Below, in pieces: positions 9,089-15,186 of a stretch of 64,000 nt of DNA (position 1 is the stretch's first letter; every line of letters starts with the position of its first letter). The DNA is from Chitinophaga horti (GTDB lineage: Bacteria; Bacteroidota; Bacteroidia; Chitinophagales; Chitinophagaceae). The notes under the pieces are model-generated. The model ran no database searches. It saw nothing but the letters and a program-made list of their open reading frames with translations, and was not told where the DNA came from. The DNA lies in assembly GCF_022867795.2 (NCBI RefSeq), contig NZ_CP107006.1, positions 1,364,001 to 1,428,000 on the forward strand, read 5' to 3'. The position numbers and the translations under genes were made by a program.

Positions 9089-9562
9089 TTACCTGCACTC
9101 CCCCCGTCCCCATGGTATGGTATCAAATATCAGCTTATGATCGTCCGAAGGGAACGCTGGTTCGCCTGTTACGAGGAAGCTGTCTGGCAGCGCTTCGTAG
9201 GCATGGTCGCCTGCTATGCGGAATACGATGTGGCGGATGGAAATAATACCTTCACTGCTGAATTCATAGTCCCCACGCAGGATGCTGTCGCGCATTATAC
9301 CACGGAAGGCACCTTTGCTATCGTCTTTTTCCAGGAAATTATAAGTAAGCGAACCGGCTACTGAATCCGACGCCCGGGTGAGTTGAAGGTAGAACGAGTC
9401 TTTGCCGGTCACCCGTTGAAAGCACAGGGTGCTGGCAGGAGCGTTGACAGCGATGGAAGGTGTATCCGTACGCGTTGTATCAGAATGTTCCGCCGACCGG
9501 TTACCCTGGTTGCAGGCGCAGAACGCCATGGCGATCAGCGGCAATAAGATGCCTGGTTTCAT
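9089..9562 (-). CDS. Predicted lipoprotein, unknown function
   Basis: A 157-residue protein. The ATG at 9562 gives MKPGILLPLIAMAFCACNQ, a lipoprotein signal with the lipobox AFCAC, so it should be lipid-anchored in the envelope. An earlier in-frame start would bury this signal. After a Thr/Ser-rich linker comes a beta-rich domain (CFQRVTGKDSFYLQLTRASD, then SVAGSLTYNFLEKD). Similar small lipoproteins with 'DSVAGSLTYNLLEKDKN' style motifs are widespread in Bacteroidota, without known function. It diverges from the DUF4846 gene. Confidence 0.8.
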   Translation of the reverse strand: MKPGILLPLIAMAFCACNQGNRSAEHSDTTRTDTPSIAVNAPASTLCFQRVTGKDSFYLQLTRASDSVAGSLTYNFLEKDDSKGAFRGIMRDSILRGDYEFSSEGIISIRHIVFRIAGDHAYEALPDSFLVTGEPAFPSDDHKLIFDTIPWGRGECR

Positions 9563-9650
9563 ATCGATGTATTGTTTCCCGAATGAAGACAAAAAACATT
9601 CCAGTTATGGAAAGGTTCACCTCCCGCATCTACTGAAAAATAATTGTAGT

Positions 9651-10433
9651 ATGACCCGCCACCTGCTGTTTTTATCCTTGCTGATGCTATCCGTCGCACC
9701 ATCATTCGCCCAAACTACCGGGAATATCCCTTTACCGGCCGGTTTTAGCCGCTTATCAGCGGAAGCCGGATCTTTTGCTGCCTTTTTACGAAAAGTGCCG
9801 CTAAAGGCCGATAAGACCGTGTATTTGTACAATGGTCAGCGCAAGGCCAACCAGCAGGCCCAGTTTGCCGTGCTGGACGTAAGCGTGGGGAATAAAGACC
9901 TGCAGCAGTGTGCCGATGCGGTGATGCGTTTGTATGCCGAATACCATTATGCCGCAGGCGAATATAGGAAGATCGCCTTCGAGGCTACGGACGGCACCTT
10001 ACTGGATTACGCCAGCTGGCGGGATGGGTATCGGTATAAACTCAGGGGATCGCGCCTGCAAAAGGTAAAGTCTGCCACGCCTTCCACCTCCCGCGCATCC
10101 TTTGGCGCCTTCCTGGACGTGGTATTCAGCTATGCCGGTACTTTGTCGCTGAGCCGCGAACTGGCACGTGTGTCCAACCAGCAGGATATCCGGCCAGGTG
10201 ATGTGGTCCTGCAAGGCGGCTCGCCCGGGCATGCCGTGATCGTGATGGACGTTGCCGTGAACGGGGCGGGGGAGAAGCGTTTCCTGCTGGCACAGAGCTA
10301 CATGCCGGCACAAAGCATCCATATCCTCAATAACCCTTCTGCTGCCAGCCCATGGTACCAGGCCGCCTGGGGCGCCAGCCTTGCTACCCCCGAGTGGACC
10401 TTCGGACGTGATTGTTTATACCGTTGGCGCTAG
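9651..10433 (+). CDS. DUF4846 domain protein, secreted
   Basis: A 260-residue exported protein. Signal peptide MTRHLLFLSLLMLSVAPSFAQ. The rest matches DUF4846: GFSRLSAEAGSFAAFLRKVPLK, VYLYNGQ, then CADAVMRLYAEYHY and the C-terminal GDVVLQGGSPGHAVIVMDVA, AQSYMPAQSIHIL. The HAVIV segment resembles papain-like folds, but no catalytic Cys is evident. The first ATG giving a clean signal peptide is at 9651. Function unknown; common in Bacteroidota. Confidence 0.87.
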   Translation: MTRHLLFLSLLMLSVAPSFAQTTGNIPLPAGFSRLSAEAGSFAAFLRKVPLKADKTVYLYNGQRKANQQAQFAVLDVSVGNKDLQQCADAVMRLYAEYHYAAGEYRKIAFEATDGTLLDYASWRDGYRYKLRGSRLQKVKSATPSTSRASFGAFLDVVFSYAGTLSLSRELARVSNQQDIRPGDVVLQGGSPGHAVIVMDVAVNGAGEKRFLLAQSYMPAQSIHILNNPSAASPWYQAAWGASLATPEWTFGRDCLYRWR

Positions 10434-10523
10434 TTGGGGGGATATGATAGTTGTTGCAACAGCTGTTAACATCCACATGACCAGTTGCTTCGTAAATTAC
10501 AGATCATCCAAAAAGTACTGCCT

Positions 10524-11321
10524 ATGGCGACCGCTACCTCTCTATTTCAATTCACCGGCCGGTTGGGTAACCTGGTCGGCTATCGCGTGAAAGGCAAGCT
10601 GCTTTTCCGCACTATGCCCGAAACCGTAAGACAAACGGCCGCTACCCGCCGCGCCGCCCGCGATTTCGGCACCGCCAGTCACGCCGCTGCCACCCTGCGC
10701 CACGGCATTGCCCGGGAAATCATCCTCCATCACGATGACACCTTCGCCAACCGCCTGAACAAGGCGATGGTCGGGGTCGTTAAGGCTGACATCCAACGTA
10801 AGGCCGGCCGCCGCGAAGTAACCACCGGTAACCTGCATGCCCTGAAAGGCTTCCAGATCAACCAGCACAGGGACATTCGCTGCGCTCACGCCGTACAACG
10901 CCTGCACAACGGCAACATCAGCGTGACCGTTACACAGCCGCTCGCGCAGTTCCATAGCAAGACGCCCTACATACAGTTCCGCGCCATCGCCATATTCCCC
11001 GACATGGAAACGGGAAAGAGCGACGTTACGTCCAGCGAGGTCGTTACCCTCCATAACGAGCAAAGGATAGACGCCTTCTGCCTTACCATCCCTACAGCCA
11101 ACCGGGGCGCCTGCATCGTGATCCTCGAAGCCATCGCCTGCAGAAGTGAGAAAGGTAAGCCAGTACAAATGGGCTATCGTAAATTCAATGCCTTCGACAT
11201 TATCGAAGTATTGCCTCCCGCTAAGAAAGAGAAATCCACCCCATCCCGCCCCGCCCCGCGTAAGCAGCCCGTTGTTACCCGGGCCACCACCCGCCCAACC
11301 CAACACACCGACCCCGGTTAG
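10524..11321 (+). CDS. Conserved hypothetical protein with basic Pro-rich tail
   Basis: 265 residues, starting MATATSLFQFTGRLGNLVGY at 10524. The N-terminal motif FTGRLGNLVGYR-KGK--FR-MPE-VRQT-ATR-AA--FG seems to be a Chitinophagaceae-specific family as far as I recall; I do not know a function. A central beta-rich region (VTVTQPLAQFHSKTPYIQF) follows, and a low-complexity tail after residue about 225 rich in Pro, Lys, Arg and Thr. There is no signal peptide or membrane segment. It is immediately followed by the 11-bp tandem array region. Confidence 0.65.
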   Translation: MATATSLFQFTGRLGNLVGYRVKGKLLFRTMPETVRQTAATRRAARDFGTASHAAATLRHGIAREIILHHDDTFANRLNKAMVGVVKADIQRKAGRREVTTGNLHALKGFQINQHRDIRCAHAVQRLHNGNISVTVTQPLAQFHSKTPYIQFRAIAIFPDMETGKSDVTSSEVVTLHNEQRIDAFCLTIPTANRGACIVILEAIACRSEKGKPVQMGYRKFNAFDIIEVLPPAKKEKSTPSRPAPRKQPVVTRATTRPTQHTDPG

Positions 11322-11568
11322 CGCCGACTCCCGTTCGTAATGGCGTCCAGTAATACCGGTCGCCCGCCCCCTCATGCCCTTACGCCCCAAAACACACTTT
11401 TCCCCCTTCATTTTTTTCCTGGTCGGATGATTTTTGACGGAATATGCCATGTATGGTACGTCATACCATGCTCAAAAGCGTCATTTTGATGCAGGTATAC
11501 CCTTTCCGGGGCGCTACCGTATTAAGTCCACATCAAGTCCACCTCACCTCCGGTAATATTGGTATGGT

Positions 11569-11876
11569 ATCCCTTGGATATCCCTTGGTTATCCCATGTT
11601 TATCCCTTGGATATCCTATGCTTATGCCATGGTTATCCCTTGGAGATCCCATGATTATTCCGTGTTTATCTCATGCTCATGCCATGGTTATCCCTTGGGT
11701 ATCCTATGCTTATGCCATGGTTATCCCTTAGAGATCCCATGATTATTCCGTGTTTATCCCATGTTTATCCCATGTTTATCCCTTGGTTATGCCGTGGTTA
11801 TCCCTTGGATATCCTGTGCTTATCCCATGTTTATCCCGTGTATATCTCATGGTTATCGCATAGTTATCCCTTAGTT
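11569..11876 (+). repeat. Tandem array of 28 units of 11 bp
   Basis: The 912-bp gap between 11321 and 12234 has no credible gene. Its centre is 28 consecutive 11-mers of consensus ATCCCWTGGTT without a single insertion or deletion. Positions 1, 2 and 7 (A, T, T) are invariant; most units keep CC and TG. Units 4-9 (11602-11667) and 12-17 (11690-11755) are nearly the same, giving an 88-bp higher-order period. Because 11 is not a multiple of three, long stop-free frames arise, but they are only a by-product. Each unit is weakly palindromic (ATCC-CTT-GGAT). Confidence 0.95.
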
Positions 11877-12006
11877 ATAGTTATCTGCGTCCTATGTGAA
11901 AGGCATGGAGGTCTCTGTTGCTCGCTTGCAGATAAGTATGCACAGGCTTCACGCAAAGTTTGCTAACCTATCGTGCCAATTGTGGCGAGTGCTCCCTCCG
12001 CAACTG

Positions 12007-12057
12007 GTCATGGCGAATGAAATGAAGCCACCTTCGTGTGTATTCTTCGCGCGAGTG
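12007..12057 (+). repeat. Dispersed intergenic repeat, partner of 47520-47571
   Basis: GTCATGGCGAATGAAATGAA and the following GCC-CCTTCGTGTG-TCTTCGC-C-AGT match the reverse strand of 47520-47571 (GTCATGGCGAACAAAGTGAA and on) over about 50 bp. Upstream bases (CTCCCT-CGC...) also match. No coding sense is visible. Confidence 0.7.
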
Positions 12058-12203
12058 AATGACGGCATGGAAGCAATGCTATGATGCAATTCCACAGCTA
12101 CAGTAACGCCATATTCACTAGCACTCGTAATATGACATCTACCATACTCTTGTTTTGATTGTTTTAAACTTTCAAAACATTTTGAAATTTCAATAGTTCG
12201 ATC

Positions 12204-12211
12204 TATCTTTG
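12204..12211 (+). promoter_or_regulatory. Predicted promoter for the two small membrane proteins
   Basis: TATCTTTG with TTTG at 12181-12184, spacing 19 bp: a full match to the Bacteroidota promoter pattern. The start codon is 23 bp downstream. Confidence 0.75.
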
Positions 12212-12233
12212 TTTCAGTAAAAGCGATCAACGT

Positions 12234-12593
12234 ATGAACATCCTCGCCTACATCATTTACCTGTTGCTTACTTATGTGATTACGGTGCATGTGGGATTGG
12301 TTTTCTATCGCAATGGGCGTGTGTTTATGTTGTCGTTGCTCCATAACGACGAGCAGCTTACCAGCTTTATCAACAAGATGTTACTGACCGGTTACTACCT
12401 CTTCAATCTTGGCTATGCAGCCCTGATGCTCCGTACCTGGGAGGTGATCCACACCTGGACGGAGTTGATATCCAGCATTGCTACAATGACCGGTAAGATC
12501 ATGCTTACGCTGGCGATCGTACACTTCTGTAACATGGCTTTTATTTATTTCCTCGGGAAACGCAACAACGTCATTCTTAACGCTAAAGTTTAA
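12234..12593 (+). CDS. Small integral membrane protein, paralogue A
   Basis: 119 residues with four predicted membrane helices (ILAYIIYLLLTYVITVHVGLVF, then GYYLFNLGYAALML, KIMLTLAIVHFCNMAFIYFL). It shares the pattern LAYxIYLxL-VT-xVxxxxxxNGRVFML and GxYLxNLGxA with its downstream neighbour, so the two are paralogues. Function unknown. A good promoter lies just upstream and the next gene starts four bases after the stop. Confidence 0.8.
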   Translation: MNILAYIIYLLLTYVITVHVGLVFYRNGRVFMLSLLHNDEQLTSFINKMLLTGYYLFNLGYAALMLRTWEVIHTWTELISSIATMTGKIMLTLAIVHFCNMAFIYFLGKRNNVILNAKV

Positions 12594-12597
12594 CTAT

Positions 12598-12978
12598 ATG
12601 GAACGCTCTTTTAATTTCCTTGCCTACCTGATCTATTTACCCCTCGTGATCCTCGTAACCTGGTACGTAGCGCGTACATTGTTCAAAAATGGCCGGGTGT
12701 TTATGCTGGATATATTCAACGGTAAAACAGAGATCGCATTTGCCACCACGCGTTTATTCGAAACAGGCTTCTATCTGCTGAACCTGGGCTTCGCGTTCTG
12801 GATCATGAACATCTACAACAATGTAGAAGATAATACGCAATTGCTGGAAGTACTGAGTCATAAAATCGGGGGCTTTTGTATTTACCTCGGTGTCATGTTG
12901 TTCTTCAACCTTTACCTGTTTTTCAGAGGAAGGAGGGTGGCCCGCGAACGTGCGAGAATGCAGGAATTGCCTGGATAG
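12598..12978 (+). CDS. Small integral membrane protein, paralogue B
   Basis: 126 residues, paralogous to the preceding gene (FLAYLIYLPLVILVTWYVA, NGRVFMLDIF, TGFYLLNLGFAFWIM) and ending in a positively charged cytoplasmic tail (RGRRVARERARMQ). Four membrane helices are predicted. The two proteins probably act together, perhaps as a heteromer; this is inference. A rho-independent terminator follows. Confidence 0.8.
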   Translation: MERSFNFLAYLIYLPLVILVTWYVARTLFKNGRVFMLDIFNGKTEIAFATTRLFETGFYLLNLGFAFWIMNIYNNVEDNTQLLEVLSHKIGGFCIYLGVMLFFNLYLFFRGRRVARERARMQELPG

Positions 12979-13002
12979 TGTGTGTTAATAATTGTAAGGA
13001 AG

Positions 13003-13028
13003 AAGGTCCTCCTGGTGAGGGCCTTTTT
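13003..13028 (+). terminator. Rho-independent terminator
   Basis: AAGGTCCT and AGGGCCTT pair with one G-U around a seven-base loop, followed by TTTTTCG. Confidence 0.75.
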
Positions 13029-13160
13029 CGTCTCCCATACCGTCATTGTGACCGCAGGGAAGCAAACTTCGTGTGCAGTCTTCTCTCCACCGTCATTGCG
13101 ACCGCAGGGAAGCAAACTTCCGCACTAGTCTTCGCGTTTGCAACATACGATGACGAATTT
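13029..13160 (+). repeat. REP-like repeats, two direct copies
   Basis: CGTCATTGTGACCGCAGGGA (from 13041) and CGTCATTGCGACCGCAGGGA (from 13091), each followed by AGCAAACTTC. The inner GAAGCAAACTTC can form a small hairpin. The second copy continues into TTCGCGTTTGCAACATACGA, as do the copies at 13.45-13.6 kb. Confidence 0.75.
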
Positions 13161-13177
13161 CCTTCAATTAATACAAA

Positions 13178-13236
13178 ATAAAAAGGCGGTGAGAACACCG
13201 CCTTCAGTTATTTTAACCATATCCTATGAAAAACCT
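13178..13236 (-). ncRNA. Predicted small RNA, copy 1 of 3
   Basis: Reverse-strand unit of about 60 nt. A promoter box TATCTTTG (13248-13241) lies five to six bases before the expected start. The transcript would carry AGGTTTTTCATAGGATATGG then TTAAAAT, and end in the hairpin GGCGGTG-TTCT-CACCGCC (13202-13185, two extra A-U pairs) followed by TTTTATTTTG. Copies 2 and 3 (13691, 38141) keep the same parts. In copy 3 the inner G-C pair is A-U, a compensatory change that keeps the stem, which supports an RNA. A tiny frame (MVKITEGG...) exists, but its 3' half lies in the terminator. Confidence 0.65.
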
Positions 13237-13240
13237 GATA

Positions 13241-13341
13241 CAAAGATAGGCGCATGTAGCTTGTTGTCAACTGTAAGTTGGTGAACGTTGTGTTTTACTT
13301 GGTAAACGTATGTGAAGTAGTGTTGTTAACTGGAATTTAAC
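13241..13341 (-). promoter_or_regulatory. Conserved promoter with GTTnAC site array, copy 1
   Basis: On the reverse strand, upstream to downstream: GTTAA (13341-13337), GTTAAC (13330-13325), CGTTTAC (13308-13302), CGTTCAC (13287-13281), then 32 bp to TATCTTTG (13248-13241). The same elements with the same distances occur in the other two copies. The two CGTTYAC sites are 21 bp apart, as in LytTR-type operators (nine-base direct repeats about 12 bp apart). The sequence between sites is not conserved, so the sites are probably bound by a regulator. Confidence 0.65.
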
Positions 13342-13362
13342 GAGTGAGGTAGTGCGAGGACA

Positions 13363-13615
13363 AGAGCGGAGGTTTGCTTCGCTGGTAGCCGTGGTGGATG
13401 GTTTGCAGTAGAGACACTCGCAATGACGATTGACGTACGATCGTCTCCCATACCGTCATTATAACCGCAGGGAAGCAAACTTCGTGTGCAGTCTCCGCGT
13501 TTGCAACATATAATGACGATTGAGGTACTATCGTCTCCCACACCGTCATTGCGACCGCAAGGAAGCAAACTTCCGCACCAGTCTCCGCGTTTGCAACATA
13601 TAATGACGATCAATC
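13363..13615. repeat. REP-like repeats, one inverted and two direct copies
   Basis: An inverted, diverged copy (GCGGAGGTTTGCTTCGCTGG, 13367-13386, ending CTCGCAATGACG near 13428) is followed by direct copies near 13453 and 13543 (CCGTCATT, ACCGCA, GGAAGCAAACTTC). Both direct copies end in CTCCGCGTTTGCAACATATA. The second passes straight into small RNA copy 2. The block 13080-13341 and the block 13535-13796 are thus a direct duplication about 455 bp apart. Confidence 0.75.
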
Positions 13616-13631
13616 CTTCAATTACCACAAA

Positions 13632-13691
13632 ACAAAAAAGGCGGTGAGAACACCGCCTTCAGTTATTTTAACCATATCCTATGAAAAACCT
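13632..13691 (-). ncRNA. Predicted small RNA, copy 2 of 3
   Basis: Identical to copy 1 from the -7 box (13703-13696) through the hairpin GGCGGTG-TTCT-CACCGCC (13657-13640), then TTTTTTGTTTTG. It differs only after the T-run. It lies on the same strand as copy 1, 455 bp upstream, and is read away from the sigma-factor operon. Confidence 0.65.
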
Positions 13692-13695
13692 GATA

Positions 13696-13796
13696 CAAAG
13701 ATAGGCGCACAAATTACTTTGTAATGCCTGATCTCGTAAACGACTGGTTTTTGGTAGTGAACGTCTTTAGATCGCTGCTGTTAACAAGATTTTAAC
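13696..13796 (-). promoter_or_regulatory. Conserved promoter with GTTnAC site array, copy 2
   Basis: Reverse strand: GTTAA (13796-13792), GTTAAC (13785-13780), CGTTCAC (13763-13757), CGTTTAC (13742-13736), 32 bp, TATCTTTG (13703-13696). Spacings are the same as in copy 1 although the sequence between sites differs. The distal sites overlap the end of a 40-codon frame. Confidence 0.65.
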
Positions 13797-13889
13797 CACG
13801 GCTATAATCAGGCAGGCGATGTGTGCTGCAGTGGGGTGTTGAACCACGCTGCATAATAGCAACAATACGATGATCCATTCCTCTTTCAT
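13767..13889 (-). CDS. Predicted small membrane peptide (40 residues)
   Basis: ATG at 13889 gives MKEEWIIVLLLLCSVVQHPT then AAHIACLIIAVVKILLTAAI and a stop. Two hydrophobic stretches separated by a short polar turn suggest a small membrane peptide. It lies 24 bp after the stop of the sigma-factor operon's second gene, on the same strand, so it could be its third gene. No homologue is known to me. Its last codons overlap operator sites of small RNA copy 2, which may itself explain part of the conservation. Confidence 0.45.
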   Translation of the reverse strand: MKEEWIIVLLLLCSVVQHPTAAHIACLIIAVVKILLTAAI

Positions 13890-13913
13890 GGGTGTTGTTT
13901 TTGAAGGTGTTAG

Positions 13914-14558
13914 CTATTTTTCAAACTCATCCAGCTCTCGTAACAACTGGCTGGCTTTACGTATCGGGGTCATCTCCTGGCCATTCATCACGAGTCGTTG
14001 GAACCACTTCTTATCCATGCTTTTATAGCTGAGATGCCTGTACAACCAGAGGCCCGCCCAGGTAAAGATAACGGTGATAACAAGGTAGATGATCGCAGTA
14101 ACAGGCGGCTGCTCGCTGAACATCGCAGGCTTTACCTGGAAGGTGACGAATACAGGCAGCTGTACGAACGATACGCGGGCTACCTGTAAACTCGACGATT
14201 CCAGGCGGGCGAGTTTACGTTGGGTGTCCATCACATTGCCGGAGTTGCTCATCGAACGTATTAATGACATGTGATAAATGTATACACCGACAGCTATCGC
14301 AGAAACGATCCAGTGGATGCCGGCGGAAATAACGAAGAATATTTTATCGAAGGTGAGTGAGTAACGGATCAGGAAGGCAATGAATGCCAGCCATATCAAT
14401 CCGAATACCACCCCTACGAGTTTGATGTTGTACAAGGGACGCATCACGGCATCCACTTTCTGTAACTGGATTTCCTTTACGATGCGCATGTTCAGCGCCA
14501 GGTTCCGCTCCAGCTTGCGGTCATAGGCCGCCCATATGTTTTTGAGTTCCTCTTCCAT
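13914..14558 (-). CDS. Membrane protein co-transcribed with ECF sigma factor
   Basis: 214 residues from the ATG at 14558 (MEEELKNIWAAYDRKLERNL); a GTG at 14594 overlapping the sigma-factor stop codon is an alternative. An N-terminal cytoplasmic helix of about 50 residues is followed by four membrane segments (LVGVVFGLIWLAFIAFLI, IFFVISAGIHWIVSAIAVGV, VSFVQLPVFVTFQV, AIIYLVITVIFTWAGLWLY). The position behind an ECF sigma gene and a cytoplasmic N-terminus suggest an anti-sigma role, but no known anti-sigma domain (zinc or FecR) is visible. Confidence 0.8.
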   Translation of the reverse strand: MEEELKNIWAAYDRKLERNLALNMRIVKEIQLQKVDAVMRPLYNIKLVGVVFGLIWLAFIAFLIRYSLTFDKIFFVISAGIHWIVSAIAVGVYIYHMSLIRSMSNSGNVMDTQRKLARLESSSLQVARVSFVQLPVFVTFQVKPAMFSEQPPVTAIIYLVITVIFTWAGLWLYRHLSYKSMDKKWFQRLVMNGQEMTPIRKASQLLRELDEFEK

Positions 14559-14590
14559 CTTTACTGTTTTTTTACGTGGTATAAAATGAA

Positions 14591-15097
14591 TCACTTCACC
14601 ATCCCGGCCATCTTCACCCGCAGCTGCTGTTTGATCCTCCCGATCCTGGTGCCAACGTTACTCTCAGAAATGCCTAAGATGTCGGCTATCTCGGCATGTG
14701 TCTTTTCATCCAGGTACAACAACATCAACGCCCGCTCCAGGCTGGGTAACGCCTGGATGAACTGTTGCAGCATTTGCAACTGCTGCTCGTTATGTTCATC
14801 TCTACTGTCATCGGCAATCTCTATCAAATGCCCTTCGATATTAGGCGCACGCGGTATCTTCTTGTCTTTCCGGTAAAAGGAAATGGCGGTATTCAAAGCA
14901 ACCCGGTACATCCAGGTACTGAACTTAACATGAACAACTGCCTGCCGGTAAGACTTCCACAACTGGTAAATGATCTCCTGCGCCAGGTCTTCCCGGTCGT
15001 CGGGATGCTGGCAGTAGGAGTGGCAGATCTTAAAGATGATCCGCTGATGTTCGTTCATGAGCTGCAGAAAGGCCTCGTCGGCGGATGGTTTGTTCAT
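14591..15097 (-). CDS. ECF RNA polymerase sigma factor
   Basis: 168 residues with sigma region 2 (FKICHSYCQHPDDREDLAQEI, FSTWMYRVALNTAISFYRK) and region 4 (LPSLERALMLLYLDEKTHAE then IADILGISESNVGTRIGRIKQQL, helix-turn-helix). It should direct RNA polymerase to a small regulon. The stop codon is next to or overlaps the start of the downstream membrane protein gene, so the pair is translationally coupled. It is transcribed away from the MBL hydrolase. Confidence 0.93.
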   Translation of the reverse strand: MNKPSADEAFLQLMNEHQRIIFKICHSYCQHPDDREDLAQEIIYQLWKSYRQAVVHVKFSTWMYRVALNTAISFYRKDKKIPRAPNIEGHLIEIADDSRDEHNEQQLQMLQQFIQALPSLERALMLLYLDEKTHAEIADILGISESNVGTRIGRIKQQLRVKMAGMVK

Positions 15098-15186
15098 TGT
15101 ATGTAATTAGTCGCAGGATGGGCCGAAAAATCACAGTTGTCGAAAAAAAGTTTGAAGGAGCCATTCAAATATAGAACTTAGCAGCC

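Noticed and set aside
11569..11876. CRISPR array
   Set aside because: Units are contiguous 11-mers with no spacers, and no cas gene is present.
11444..11966. Open frames with repeats like MPWLSLGYP across the 11-bp array
   Set aside because: The frames are open only because the 11-bp unit lacks stop codons in the frames used; frames overlap each other and have no ribosome site or family match.
13178..13220. Tiny frame MVKITEGGVLTAF in the small RNA copies (MVKIFEGGILTAL in copy 3)
   Set aside because: Its second half is the terminator hairpin, and the changes between copies preserve base pairing. The ATG has no usable ribosome site spacing. Kept only as an alternative reading.
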